Translations under genes and position numbers: made by a program | The notes under the pieces: model-generated | What the model was told of the DNA's origin: nothing | The model's input: only the letters and a program-made list of their open reading frames with translations | Database searches by the model: none | In this document: piece after piece, positions 20,815 through 29,448 of the stretch | How positions within the stretch are numbered: position 1 is the stretch's first letter | How the letters are laid out: each line of letters opens with the position of its first letter | Assembly: GCA_003220225.1 (NCBI GenBank) | Contig: QHRU01000038.1 | Span: 39,722 to 103,721 of the forward strand | Source: Candidatus Rokuibacteriota bacterium | GTDB lineage: Bacteria; Methylomirabilota; Methylomirabilia; Rokubacteriales; CSP1-6 | DNA length: 64,000 bases | Direction of reading: 5' to 3'

Positions 20815-21930
20815 GTGAGGATCCTGCACCTGATGTCGTGCCGCGGCTGGTCGTCGGACGCCTACTGGGCGGCGCGCGCGTGTCGCGAGCTCGAGCGCCG
20901 CGGGCACGCGGTGACGCTCGGGTGCAAGCGCGGCACCGACGATCGCGTCATCGACCGCGCGCGCGAGGAGGGGGTGACGCGGATCGAGACGTTCGAGCTG
21001 GCGGGCGGCCTGCGGCCGGCGCTGGACGGCGCCGATCTGCGACGGCTCGCGCGCGCGCTGCGCGACGCCGACGTCGTGCACGTCCACCGCGGCAAGGAGC
21101 ACTGGCTCGCCGCGGCCGCCGGGTACCTCACGGGCGGGCGGCGGCCGCCGGTCGTGCGCACGCGCCACATCGCGCAGGCGGTGCGGCCGCACGCCGCCAA
21201 TCGCTGGCTCTACCGCCGGGCCACGGCCCTCGTCGTCACCGTGACCGAGGCGATCCGCCGCCAGTACCTCGCATCCGGCCTGCTGCCTCCCGAGCGCGTC
21301 GTCGCGCTGCAAGGCGGCGCCGACGTCGAGACGTATCGCCCGGGGCCGGCGGATCCCAGCGTCCGGCGCCGGCTCGGCGGCGACGGCGAGCCGCTCGTCG
21401 GCCTCGTCTCCGGGCTGCGCGTGATGAAGGGCCACCAGGTTGTCGTCGACGCCCTCGCGCGTCTGGCGTCGCGGGGCCGGACCCCCCGCGTGGTCTTCGT
21501 CGGCCGCGGCACTCACGAGCCCGCCGTGCTCGCGGCGATCCACCGCGCCGGACTCGAGCGCCGCGTGACGGTCGCGGGCTTCGCCCCCGACCTCCCGGCG
21601 GTGATGGCCGCCCTCGACGTCGCGCTCTACGTGCCGCTGGAGTCCGACGGGATGTCGCGCGTGCTGTTCGAGTACCTCGCGGCCGGGCGGCCGCTCGTCG
21701 CCGCGCGCACCGGGGTCGTGCCCGAGGTGCTGGGCGACGGCGTGCACGCGCTCCTCGTGCCGGCCGGCGACGCGGGCGCGCTGGCCGAGGCCCTCGAGCG
21801 CCTGCTCGACAACGCCGCGCTCCGTGCGCGACTCGGAGCGGCCGCGCGCGCGCTGGCGCTGGAGCGCTACTCCGGTGCGCGGCTGGCCGAGGCGCTCGAA
21901 ACCCTCTACGCGCGCCTCCTCGTGGCATGA
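20815..21930 (+). CDS. GT4-family glycosyltransferase, second of three
   Basis: A 371-residue GT-B glycosyltransferase starting at GTG 20815 (VRILHLMSCRGWSSDAYW). An upstream in-frame ATG at 20764 lies inside the previous gene and would add a non-homologous leader. HVHRGKEHWLAAAA parallels HAHHSHDHWLALL of the neighbour. The donor domain has GLVSGLRVMKGHQVVVDAL, VVFVGRGTHEP, GFAPDLPAVMAALDVALYVP and ESDGMSRVLFEYLAAGRPLV (E(x7)E-like). Its specificity is unknown. It lies 10 nt after the preceding gene and overlaps the following one by 4 nt. Confidence 0.85.
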   Translation: MRILHLMSCRGWSSDAYWAARACRELERRGHAVTLGCKRGTDDRVIDRAREEGVTRIETFELAGGLRPALDGADLRRLARALRDADVVHVHRGKEHWLAAAAGYLTGGRRPPVVRTRHIAQAVRPHAANRWLYRRATALVVTVTEAIRRQYLASGLLPPERVVALQGGADVETYRPGPADPSVRRRLGGDGEPLVGLVSGLRVMKGHQVVVDALARLASRGRTPRVVFVGRGTHEPAVLAAIHRAGLERRVTVAGFAPDLPAVMAALDVALYVPLESDGMSRVLFEYLAAGRPLVAARTGVVPEVLGDGVHALLVPAGDAGALAEALERLLDNAALRARLGAAARALALERYSGARLAEALETLYARLLVA

Positions 21931-23066
21931 AGGTCTCCGTCCTCGCCTTCGACCTCTCGGACAACGCCACCGGACGCGCCGACCTGCTCGCACGCTTGCT
22001 GGCGCCGCGCTACGAGGTGGAGGTGGTGGGACCGCGCTTCGGCGACGCCGTCTGGCGCCCCGCTCGCGACGGCGCGGTCCGTTACCGCGCACTCCCGGGC
22101 GCGCGCTGGCCGCGCTTCGGCGCGATGCTGCCCGCGCTCGCCCGGCTCGCCGACGGCGACGTGTTGTTCGCCTCCAAGCCGCGGCCGACCAGCTTCGGCG
22201 TCGCGCTGCTCGCGCGACGGCAGCGACGCCGGCCGCTGATCCTCGACATCGACGACTGGGAGCTCGGCTTCTTCTATCGCGCCGGCTTCTGGGGGCGGGT
22301 GGGGCGGCTGCTGAACCTCGGGAACCCGAACGGGCTGCCGTGGACGTGGCTCGCCGAGCGGTTCGTGGCCCGCGCCGACGCGCTGACGGTGGCCTCGCGC
22401 TTCCTCGCCGATCGCTTCGGCGGGATCCTCGTGCCCCACGTCCGCGATACCGAGGCGTGGGCGCCGGAGCGCTTCGACCGTGCCGCGGCGCGCGCCCGGC
22501 TCGGCGTCGGCGACGCGCGCGTCGTGATGTTCCTCGGCACGCCGCGCGGCCACAAGGGCGTCGAGGATTTGGTCGAGGCGACGGCCGGACTCGACGCCGC
22601 GCGGCTCGTCCTCGTCGGCGCCAATGCCGACAGCGCCGCCGCGCGGCGCTGGGCCGCGCGCGGGCACGTGAAGGTCGTCGGCGAGATCCCGTTCGACGAC
22701 GTGCCGCGCTACCTGGTGGCTGCCGACGTGGTCGCCGTGCCGCAGCGCGCGACCACGGACACGCTCGGGCAGGTGCCCGCGAAGCTCTTCGACGCGATGG
22801 CGCTGGGACGGCCGATCGTGTCCACGGCCGTGTCCATGATCCCCGAGATCCTCGAGGGCTGCGGCGTGCTCGTTCGTCCGGGCGACACGACGGCGCTGCG
22901 CGTGGCCCTCGGGCGCCTGCTCGACGATCCGGCGAGCGCCGCCGAGCTGGGACGCCGCGCCCGTCAGCGCTGCGCCGAGCGCTACAGCTTCGCCACCGCC
23001 CGCGCCGTCCTGTTCCCGCTCATCGACGATCTCGCCTCCAAGTTCCGTCTGAAGCGAGGCACGTGA
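21927..23066 (+). CDS. GT4-family glycosyltransferase, third of three
   Basis: A 379-residue GT-B glycosyltransferase beginning MKVSVLAFDLSDNATGRADLL. The N-terminal half contains PLILDIDDWELGFFYRAGF, a feature of a distinct GT4 subgroup with an aspartate/tryptophan-rich segment. The C-terminal half has VVMFLGTPRGHKGVEDLV, LVLVGANADS, VGEIPFDDVPRYLVAADVVAVP and QVPAKLFDAMALGRPIVSTA (KLFDAMALG in place of the usual E(x7)E). It is less similar to the two preceding enzymes than they are to each other. It ends the uninterrupted overlapping run from waaF, before a 244-nt gap that contains a large inverted repeat. Sugar specificity is unknown. Confidence 0.82.
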   Translation: MKVSVLAFDLSDNATGRADLLARLLAPRYEVEVVGPRFGDAVWRPARDGAVRYRALPGARWPRFGAMLPALARLADGDVLFASKPRPTSFGVALLARRQRRRPLILDIDDWELGFFYRAGFWGRVGRLLNLGNPNGLPWTWLAERFVARADALTVASRFLADRFGGILVPHVRDTEAWAPERFDRAAARARLGVGDARVVMFLGTPRGHKGVEDLVEATAGLDAARLVLVGANADSAAARRWAARGHVKVVGEIPFDDVPRYLVAADVVAVPQRATTDTLGQVPAKLFDAMALGRPIVSTAVSMIPEILEGCGVLVRPGDTTALRVALGRLLDDPASAAELGRRARQRCAERYSFATARAVLFPLIDDLASKFRLKRGT

Positions 23067-23124
23067 CGGCAGTGCGGCGGATCGTGCGCGCGCGCTTCGC
23101 TGGCGAGTGGGCAAGCGCGTGGCC

Positions 23125-23280
23125 GCGGCGGCGGGCCGGCGGGGCGGCCGGCCCTGTTCGGCCACGCAAATCGACAACGCAGTGCGCCTGTCATCGGCCC
23201 ACGATGTACAGCCGGAATCGACGCAATACCCAGAAGACACGGGCCTCACAGGGCCGGCCGCCCCGCCGACCCGCCGCCGC
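23125..23280. repeat. Long inverted repeat (32-bp arms, 92-bp interior)
   Basis: Left arm 23125-23156 and right arm 23249-23280 are reverse complements at 31 of 32 positions, and weaker complementarity continues outward (around 23114-23124 and 23281-23292). The 92-bp interior is clearly less GC-rich than the arms and holds no convincing gene. This fills the 244-nt gap between two glycosyltransferase genes. It could be a small non-autonomous mobile element (MITE-like) or a large transcript hairpin. No T-run follows the right arm, so it is not a classical terminator. Confidence 0.8.
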
Positions 23281-23310
23281 AACCCACACGCTCGGCGCCG
23301 CCACCGTGTC

Positions 23311-24405
23311 ATGAGAATTCTCATCATCGCTCGCCCGTATGCGTTTCATGGGGGCGTGGAGAGTGCGACGGCCGGGCTGATGCGCGCGCTCGTCGCGTAC
23401 GGCCACGACGTGCATCGCGCCGGTCCTGGCCGCCAGTCGCCGCAGATCGGTGTCACCGAGCACCCGCTGCCTCTCCCGCCGCTGCCCTCGGCAGCGCGTG
23501 GGCTGGCGCTGGCGCTCGCGGCCGTGGTCGTCGCCCGCCGCCGGGGGTGGGACGTGGTGCAGAGCCACGAGCGCACGCTCGTTCAGGATGTCTATCGCGC
23601 GGGCGAGGGGTGCCACCGCGCGTATCTCGAGGCGATCGGCGCCTCGGCGGGACGGCGGCTGCATCACGCGGTGACGCTCGCCCTCGAGCGGCGCGTGTTC
23701 GCGCGCACGCCCCAGATCGTCGCGATCGCGCGACGCGGCGCGGAGGAGATCGCGCGGCACTACGCGGTGCCGGCACCGCGGCTCTCCGTCGTCTACAACG
23801 GCGTGGACCTGGAGCGCTTCCATCCACGGCTGCGCGGTCCGCATCGCGAGGGCGCGCGCGACGAGGCCGGCATCCCGGCCGGCGCGTTCACCGCGCTGTT
23901 CGCCGGCAGCGGCTTCGCGCGCAAGGGTCTCGCGACGGCGATCCGCGCGCTCGCGCAGCTCACGGACTCGCGCGCGCGCCTGCTCGTGGTCGGGCGGGAC
24001 GACACGGCTCCCTATCGGCGGCTCGCGGGCGAGCTCGGCGTGGCGGGACGCGTCGCGTGGCTCGGCGCGCGGCCGGACATCGAGCGCTGGTACGCCGCCG
24101 CCGACGCGCTGGCGCTGCCCACGCGCTACGAGCCGTTCGGCAACGTCCACCTCGAGGCGCTCGCGAGCGGCCTGCCCGTGGTGACGAGCGTGGTGGCGGG
24201 CGGTGCCGAGATCGTCGACGAGCGCTGCGGCGCGATCGTGGCCCCTGATGACGCCGCCGGGCTCGCGGCCGCGCTCGACAAGCTGCGTGGCCGGAACGCG
24301 GCGGAGGTTCGCGACGCGGCGCGCGCGGCCGCCGAGCCGTTCACTTTCGCGCGGCAGGTGCGCGCGCTGGAAGAGGTCTATCGTCGTTTGGGGCGCAACC
24401 GCTGA
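23311..24405 (+). CDS. waaG: LPS core glucosyltransferase-like protein (WaaG family)
   Basis: GT4 enzyme of 364 residues starting at ATG 23311 (MRILIIARPYAFHGGVE). The hallmark QDVYRAGEGCHRAYLE (about 91-106) is close to the VYRAGDGVHR block of WaaG/RfaG, which adds the first outer-core hexose onto heptose II. The donor domain shows VVYNGVDLERFHP, LFAGSGFARKGLATAIRAL, LLVVGRDDTAPYRRLA and RYEPFGNVHLEALASGLPVV (E(x7)E). The call rests on the VYRAG motif and on neighbours gmhB, hldE and waaC; the exact sugar is not proven. It stands between the inverted repeat and the gmhB promoter. Confidence 0.78.
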   Translation: MRILIIARPYAFHGGVESATAGLMRALVAYGHDVHRAGPGRQSPQIGVTEHPLPLPPLPSAARGLALALAAVVVARRRGWDVVQSHERTLVQDVYRAGEGCHRAYLEAIGASAGRRLHHAVTLALERRVFARTPQIVAIARRGAEEIARHYAVPAPRLSVVYNGVDLERFHPRLRGPHREGARDEAGIPAGAFTALFAGSGFARKGLATAIRALAQLTDSRARLLVVGRDDTAPYRRLAGELGVAGRVAWLGARPDIERWYAAADALALPTRYEPFGNVHLEALASGLPVVTSVVAGGAEIVDERCGAIVAPDDAAGLAAALDKLRGRNAAEVRDAARAAAEPFTFARQVRALEEVYRRLGRNR

Positions 24406-24411
24406 TTTTCC

Positions 24412-24440
24412 TTGAGCAAACGACGCCGAGAGCATAGACT
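24412..24440 (+). promoter_or_regulatory. Candidate promoter giving a near-leaderless gmhB transcript
   Basis: TTGAGC (24412-24417), a 17-nt spacer and TAGACT (24435-24440) match the sigma-70 consensus well. Only six bases separate the -10 box from GTG 24447, so the transcript would begin at or within a base or two of the start codon. No Shine-Dalgarno sequence lies between. Confidence 0.5.
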
Positions 24441-24446
24441 GCCGGA

Positions 24447-25055
24447 GTGGGTCATCGCCCCGCTGTCTTCATCGACCGCGACGGGACGCTCACGGAAGAG
24501 GTCGGGTACGTGAACCATCCATCTCGCCTCCGGCTCCTGCCGCGCTCGGCCGAGGCCATTCGCTGCCTCAACGCCGCCGGTGTCGCCGCCGTCGTCGTGA
24601 CCAATCAGGCGGGCATCGCGCGCGGCTACTTCTCCGCCGAGGTGCTGCGCGCCACCAACGACGCGCTCGTGGCCCAGCTCGAGGACGCGGGCGCGCACCT
24701 CGACGGAATCTACGTGTGCCCGCATCACCCGACCGAGGGCGTGCCGCCCTATCGCGTGGTGTGCGACTGCCGCAAGCCGGCGCCTGGACTCCTCGAGCGC
24801 GCCGCGGCCGAGCTCGACCTCGATCTCGCGGCCTCGACGATGGTGGGGGACAAGGCGAGCGACCTCGTGCCCGCGCGCAGCGTCGGCGCCGGTGCCGTGC
24901 TCGTGCTGACCGGCTACGGTCTCGGCGAGTGGGAGTACCGCCGCGAGGATTTCGGCCTGGCGCCGGACCACGTGGCCGGTGACCTGCTCGACGCCGTCGA
25001 GTGGGTACTCGCCCGGCGGCCGGCCGCGGCCTCCCGCACGGGGCCGCGGCGATGA
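24447..25055 (+). CDS. gmhB: D-glycero-D-manno-heptose 1,7-bisphosphate 7-phosphatase
   Basis: HAD-family phosphatase that removes the 7-phosphate in ADP-heptose synthesis. The 202-residue protein starts VFIDRDGTL (catalytic DxD at about 9-11). It has VVVTNQAGIARGYFS (motif 2), a zinc-binding loop with CPHHPTEG and CDCRKPAPG (about 90-113) specific to GmhB, and MVGDKASDL (motif 4). It overlaps the heptose kinase gene by 4 nt. GmhA (isomerase) and HldD (epimerase) are not in the window and must be elsewhere. Confidence 0.94.
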   Translation: MGHRPAVFIDRDGTLTEEVGYVNHPSRLRLLPRSAEAIRCLNAAGVAAVVVTNQAGIARGYFSAEVLRATNDALVAQLEDAGAHLDGIYVCPHHPTEGVPPYRVVCDCRKPAPGLLERAAAELDLDLAASTMVGDKASDLVPARSVGAGAVLVLTGYGLGEWEYRREDFGLAPDHVAGDLLDAVEWVLARRPAAASRTGPRR

Positions 25056-26089
25056 CCGGGGGCGGCGTGAACGCACGGCTGCGCGGCCTCGTCGACGGCT
25101 TCGCGGGCAAGACGCTCGTCGTGGTCGGCGACCTGATCAGCGACGAGTACCTCTACGGCAAGCCCGCGCGCATCTCGCGCGAGGCGCCGGTGCTGATCCT
25201 GCGCTTCACCGAGCGTGAGGTGAGCCTCGGCGGCGCCGCCAACGCCGCCCACAACGTCCACGATCTCGGCGCGCGCGTGGTGCCGGTGGGCGTCGTCGGC
25301 AAGGACGTCGCCGGCGACGAGCTGCTCGCCCTCTTCCGCGGCGCGGGCATTCCGACCGACGGCATCCTCCCCGAGACCGGCCGCGTCACGCCGGTGAAGA
25401 CGCGCATCATGGCCGGCGGCTACCAGGCCACACGCCAGCAGGTCGTGCGGCTCGATCGCGAGCCCTCACACGAGCCGCAGCCGATCACCGAGGACTTGCT
25501 GCTGACTCGCCTGACCTCCCTGGCCGCCCGCGCCGACGCCATCCTCGTCTCCGACTATGGCTACGGCACCGTCACCCCGCGCGTCTTCGACCGGATCCGC
25601 GCCATCGCGCGTCGCACCGGCGCCGTCCTGACCGTCGACAGCCGGTACAGCCTCCTGCGCTTCACCGGGGTGACGGCGGCGACACCGAACGAGGCCGAGC
25701 TGGCGCAGCTGGCCGGCGCCCTCACCGACGGCGAGCGCGAGGTCGAGAAGGCAGGCCGCCAGCTCCTCGAGCGGCTCGACGCGCGCTTCCTCCTCGTCAC
25801 GCGCGGCAGCCGCGGGATGGCCCTGCTCGAGCGCGACGGCGCGACCACGTTCATCCCCGTCCACGGCACCGACGAGATCGCCGACGTCACCGGCGCCGGC
25901 GACACCGTCATCAGCGCCTTCACGCTGGCGCTGGCCTGCGGCGCGCCGGCGCTGGAGGCCGCGACGCTCGCCAACGTGGCCGGTGGCATCGTGGTCATGA
26001 AGCGCGGCACGGCCACCGTCACCGCCACGGAGCTGCGCCAGTCGCTCGGTGGCAGTGCGAGTGGCGGTGCGAGTGGCAGTGCGAGCTGA
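25052..26089 (+). CDS. hldE1: D-glycero-beta-D-manno-heptose-7-phosphate kinase (RfaE domain I as separate gene)
   Basis: PfkB/ribokinase-family enzyme of 345 residues that phosphorylates heptose-7-phosphate at C1. It shows VVVGDLISDEYLYGKPARIS (about 26-45), VSLGGAANAAHNVHDLG, the ILVSDYGYG block and the catalytic DVTGAGDTVISAF (about 275-287). In E. coli this kinase is fused to the adenylyltransferase; here the two are separate genes. The last ~12 residues (GSASGGASGSAS) are encoded by three tandem 12-bp units of an intergenic repeat, and the stop codon lies inside the same repeat. The natural C-terminus was therefore probably extended or replaced by repeat sequence. Confidence 0.93.
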   Translation: MTGGGVNARLRGLVDGFAGKTLVVVGDLISDEYLYGKPARISREAPVLILRFTEREVSLGGAANAAHNVHDLGARVVPVGVVGKDVAGDELLALFRGAGIPTDGILPETGRVTPVKTRIMAGGYQATRQQVVRLDREPSHEPQPITEDLLLTRLTSLAARADAILVSDYGYGTVTPRVFDRIRAIARRTGAVLTVDSRYSLLRFTGVTAATPNEAELAQLAGALTDGEREVEKAGRQLLERLDARFLLVTRGSRGMALLERDGATTFIPVHGTDEIADVTGAGDTVISAFTLALACGAPALEAATLANVAGGIVVMKRGTATVTATELRQSLGGSASGGASGSAS

Positions 26090-26220
26090 GCAGCGCCGCG
26101 CTGCGAGCCGAGCGTGGCGGTGCGAGGTGAGCAGCGCCCCGCTGCGAGCCGAGCGGTGAAATGATCGTGGCGGTGCGAGGTGAGCAGCGCCCGGCTGCGA
26201 GCCGAGCGGTGAAATGACCT
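26050..26220 (+). repeat. Tandem repeat block carrying the hldE1 stop and hldE2 start
   Basis: Three 12-bp units (TGGCRGTGCGAG, from 26050) lead into three longer units: 26074-26114 (41 nt, lacking the last 12), 26115-26167 (53 nt) and 26168-26220 (53 nt). The two full units are nearly identical and both end in GGTGAAATGA; the ATG in the last unit (26214) is the hldE2 start codon. The hldE1 stop (26087-26089) lies in the first unit. The head TGGCAGTGCGAG also begins the repeat at 29449. Confidence 0.85.
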
Positions 26221-26687
26221 TGAAGGAGGCGGGAGCTCTCTCTGCTCGCCTCCGTGCCGAAGGCAAGCGCATCGTTCTCGCCAACGGCTGCTTCGACCTC
26301 CTGCACGTCGGCCACGTCCGCTATCTCGAGGCCGCGCGCGCGCTCGGCGACGTCCTCTTCGTCGGCATCAACGGCGACGCGGCGGTGGCGCGGCTCAAGG
26401 GAGCCGGGCGGCCGCTGATGCCGGCCGCCGAGCGCACGGAGGTGCTCGCCGCGCTGCGCGCGGTGGACCACGTGGTCGTGTTCGACGAGGACACCGCCGA
26501 CGCCCTCGTGGCGGCCATCCGTCCGGCCATCCACGCCAAGGGCACCGACTACACGCCCGAGACCGTGCCCGAGCGCGACACGGTGCGCGCCCACGGCGGC
26601 CGGGTCGTCATCGTCGGCGACCCGAAGGACCACGCGACGCGCGACGCCATCCAGACGATCGTGGAACGGTTCGCGCGTGCCCGCTGA
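26214..26687 (+). CDS. hldE2: D-glycero-beta-D-manno-heptose 1-phosphate adenylyltransferase (RfaE domain II)
   Basis: Cytidylyltransferase-fold enzyme of 157 residues producing ADP-heptose precursor from heptose-1-phosphate and ATP. It shows [20 protein letters not shown], with the HxGH nucleotide-binding motif (about 33-36), then [30 protein letters not shown] and AKGTDYTPE. The start ATG is the terminal part of a tandem repeat unit, and an identical repeat-borne ATG occurs 53 nt upstream but leads nowhere. It overlaps waaC by 11 nt. Confidence 0.93.
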   Translation: MTLKEAGALSARLRAEGKRIVLANGCFDLLHVGHVRYLEAARALGDVLFVGINGDAAVARLKGAGRPLMPAAERTEVLAALRAVDHVVVFDEDTADALVAAIRPAIHAKGTDYTPETVPERDTVRAHGGRVVIVGDPKDHATRDAIQTIVERFARAR

Positions 26688-27702
26688 GCCGCGCGCGGTC
26701 GCCCTCGTCAAGCTCTCGTCGCTGGGCGACGTGGTCCACGCGCTGCCCGTGGCCGAGGCGCTGGCGGCCGCCTTCCCGCGCGCGCGGCTGGTCTGGATCG
26801 TCGAGCGGCGCGAGGCGGCGCTGCTGCGCGATCACCCGGCGCTCGACGAGGTGATCGACGTCGACACGCGCGCCTGGCGCTCGGCGCGCACGCCCCGGCA
26901 GGTGGCCGAGGTCGTGCGCGGCCTCGTCGTGCTGCGCCGGCGCCTGCGCGCGGCGCGGTTCGACGTGGCGATCGACCTGCAGGGGCTCGTGAAATCCGGC
27001 GCTGTCACTCGGGCCACGGGCGCGCCGCTGCGCATCGGCTTCGCCGCCGGCTGGAGCCGTGAGCGGCTCAACGCGCTCTTCACGACCCGGCGCGTGACGC
27101 CGCCGCTCGAGGCGCGCCACGTGGTGGACCAGTACCTGGCGCTGCTGGCGCCGCTGGGCGTCGCGGTGTCTCCGGGGCGCGCGCGGTTTCGGCTTGCGAC
27201 TCGCGCGGCCGCGGAGCTGCGCATCGACGATTTCTTCGTGGGCGTCGGCCTCAAGCCGCGGCACCGTCTGGTCGTGCTGAACCCGGGCGCCGGCCGCACG
27301 AACAAGCGTTGGCCGGTGGCGCGGTTCCGCGCGCTGGCCGAGCGGCTGTGTCACGAGGCCGGCGCGCAGGTGCTCGTGCTCTGGGGCCCGAGCGAGCGCG
27401 ACGCCGCGCGCGCCATCGTGGACATCCCGGTGCCGCGCCCGGCGCTCGCGCCGCCCACCGATCTCGACGAGCTGGCCGCGGTCACGCGCCGGGCGTCGGT
27501 GATGGTGGCCGGTGACACGGGCCCGCTGCACCTCGCGGCCGCCGTCGGCACGCCGTGCGTGGGCCTCTACGGGCCGACCTCCGCGGCGCGCAACGGGCCG
27601 TACGGCGCCGGCCACCGTGTCCTCGCGGCGCCCGACGGCCGGATGGCGTCCATCGACGTGCCGCCCGTCCTCGAGGCCGTCCTCGAGGTGCTCGGCCGGT
27701 GA
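26677..27702 (+). CDS. waaC: ADP-heptose:LPS heptosyltransferase I
   Basis: GT9 enzyme of 341 residues that adds the first heptose to Kdo-lipid A. It starts at GTG with [20 protein letters not shown] (about 9-28), where KxSSxGDxxH is the WaaC signature. It then has [28 protein letters not shown] and the C-terminal [25 protein letters not shown]. This motif set differs from the PNWLGD type of waaF at 18572, supporting the I/II assignment. It overlaps the next gene by 4 nt. Confidence 0.92.
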   Translation: MPAEPRAVALVKLSSLGDVVHALPVAEALAAAFPRARLVWIVERREAALLRDHPALDEVIDVDTRAWRSARTPRQVAEVVRGLVVLRRRLRAARFDVAIDLQGLVKSGAVTRATGAPLRIGFAAGWSRERLNALFTTRRVTPPLEARHVVDQYLALLAPLGVAVSPGRARFRLATRAAAELRIDDFFVGVGLKPRHRLVVLNPGAGRTNKRWPVARFRALAERLCHEAGAQVLVLWGPSERDAARAIVDIPVPRPALAPPTDLDELAAVTRRASVMVAGDTGPLHLAAAVGTPCVGLYGPTSAARNGPYGAGHRVLAAPDGRMASIDVPPVLEAVLEVLGR

Positions 27703-28454
27703 CGCCCCGGCCCCGCCTGTCGGTGGTGGTCGTCACGCGCGACGAGGAGGAGCGGCTGCGCGCGTGTCTGGAGTCGGTGGCGTGGGCCGACGAGATCGTG
27801 GTCGTGGACGCCGAGTCCGAGGACAAGACGGTCACGATCGCGCGGGAGTTCACCGACCGCGTCGTCGTCCGCCCGTGGCCGGGCTACGCCGCGCAGAAGA
27901 ACGCCGCGCTCGACCTGGCCACCGGAGACTGGGCGCTGTCGCTCGACGCCGACGAGGTCGTCTCACCGGAGCTGCGGTCCGAGATCGCCGGGGTCCTCGC
28001 CTCCGATGGTCCCGCCGACGGTTACGCCGTGCCCCGGCGCAACATCTTCTGGGGGCGCTGGGTCCGCCACGGCGGGCTTTATCCCGACTGGCAGGTCCGC
28101 CTCTTCCGCCGCGGCCGCGGACGGTTCGTGCCGCGCGCGGTCCACGAGTCGGTGAGCGTGGATGGCCGCGTCGAGCGGCTGGTCGGTCACCTCGAGCACC
28201 GCTCCTATCGCGACGTCAGCGACTTCCTGGCGCGCGCCGACCGCTACTCCACGCTCGCCGCCGACGAAGCCGTGGCTCAGGGACGGGGCGCGCGCGTCGG
28301 CGACCTCCTGCTGCGGCCGCTCGGGCGCTTCCTGGCCATGTACGTCGTGGGGCGCGGCTTCCTCGACGGCTGGAGGGGGTTCCTTCTGGCCACCCTCTAT
28401 GCGTACTATGTGCTGATTCGGGCGGCGAAGATCTGGGAGAGGACCAAGGGGTGA
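27699..28454 (+). CDS. GT2-family glycosyltransferase (WaaE/KdtX-like)
   Basis: A 251-residue GT-A glycosyltransferase: LSVVVVTRDEEERLRACLES (about 6-25), EIVVVDAESEDKT, NAALDLATGDWALSLDADE (DxD at about 90-92) and a downstream VPRRNIFWGRWVRHGGLYPD block typical of the WaaE/KdtX subgroup, which glucosylates LPS core heptose I. A C-terminal hydrophobic stretch (LATLYAYYVLIRAAKIW) could tether it to the membrane. It follows waaC with a 4-nt overlap, consistent with core synthesis. The trpS start overlaps its last base. Confidence 0.82.
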   Translation: MTPRPRLSVVVVTRDEEERLRACLESVAWADEIVVVDAESEDKTVTIAREFTDRVVVRPWPGYAAQKNAALDLATGDWALSLDADEVVSPELRSEIAGVLASDGPADGYAVPRRNIFWGRWVRHGGLYPDWQVRLFRRGRGRFVPRAVHESVSVDGRVERLVGHLEHRSYRDVSDFLARADRYSTLAADEAVAQGRGARVGDLLLRPLGRFLAMYVVGRGFLDGWRGFLLATLYAYYVLIRAAKIWERTKG

Positions 28455-29443
28455 TGGCGGCGGCCAAAGAGCGCGTGCTGTCGGGGATGCGACCGAGCGG
28501 ACGGCTGCACCTGGGGAACTACCTGGGGGCCCTGGCCAACTGGGTCAAGCTCCAGGACTCCTACGACTGCTTCTACTTCTCCGCCGACTGGCACCTGCTG
28601 ACCGACCGCCTGGAGACGTCCCAGGTCCCCCAGCACACCATCGAGATGGCCGCGGACTGGCTGGGCGCCGGGCTGGATCCCGCGCGCTCGACGCTGTTCA
28701 TCCAGTCGCTGATTCCCGAGCACGCGGAGCTGCACCTGCTGTTCTCGATGGTGACGCCGGTGTCCTGGCTCGAGCGCGTGCCGACCTATCGCGAGCGGAT
28801 CGAGCAGCAGGAGATCACCTCGCCGTCATACGGCCTGCTCGGCTATCCGCTGCTGCAGGCGGCGGACATCCTCATGTACAAGCCGAGGTGGGTCCCCGTG
28901 GGCATCGACCAGGCGCCGCACGTCGAGCTCACGCGCGAGGTCGCGCGCCGGTTCAACAACGCGTTCGGCGAGGTCTTCCCCGAGCCCGACGTCAAGCTGA
29001 CGGAGATTCCCAAGGTCCCGGGCACCGACGGCCGCAAGATGTCGAAGTCCTACGGCAACGACATCGAGCTGGCCGACCCGCCGGAGACGATCCGCGCCAA
29101 GGTGCGCCCGATGATGACGGACCCCGCGCGCAAGCGCCGCACGGATCCGGGGAACCCGGACGTGTGCCCGGTGTTCGACCTGCACAAGATCTTCACGCCG
29201 GAGGCCGACCTGCAGTTCGTCGCCAACGGCTGCCGCACCGCCGGCATCGGGTGTCTCGACTGCAAGGACGTGCTGCTCAAGCACATGGTGCCGCCGCTCG
29301 AGAAGATCCGCGAGCGGCGCCAGCAGTTCGTGGAGAAACCGGATAGGATCGTGGAGATCCTGCACGAGGGAAGTCGCCGCGCGCGGGCGGTGGCGGGCCG
29401 AACGATGGAGGAGGTCAGGGCGGCGGTGCATCTGACTCCATGA
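28454..29443 (+). CDS. trpS: Tryptophanyl-tRNA synthetase
   Basis: Class I synthetase of 329 residues charging tRNA-Trp. The HIGH-type motif is RPSGRLHLGNYLGAL (about 12-26) and the KMSKS loop is GRKMSKSYGNDIELAD (about 195). LLQAADILMY and VGIDQAPHVELTRE are family landmarks. The C-terminal part (about 235-300) has CPVFDLHKIFTP and the CRTAGIGCLDCK cysteine cluster found in the non-E. coli TrpS group. It is followed by a repeat and the scp genes; trpS-scpA-scpB-rluB is a common order. No T-box leader or attenuator is visible. Confidence 0.95.
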   Translation: MAAAKERVLSGMRPSGRLHLGNYLGALANWVKLQDSYDCFYFSADWHLLTDRLETSQVPQHTIEMAADWLGAGLDPARSTLFIQSLIPEHAELHLLFSMVTPVSWLERVPTYRERIEQQEITSPSYGLLGYPLLQAADILMYKPRWVPVGIDQAPHVELTREVARRFNNAFGEVFPEPDVKLTEIPKVPGTDGRKMSKSYGNDIELADPPETIRAKVRPMMTDPARKRRTDPGNPDVCPVFDLHKIFTPEADLQFVANGCRTAGIGCLDCKDVLLKHMVPPLEKIRERRQQFVEKPDRIVEILHEGSRRARAVAGRTMEEVRAAVHLTP

Positions 29444-29448
29444 TGGCA

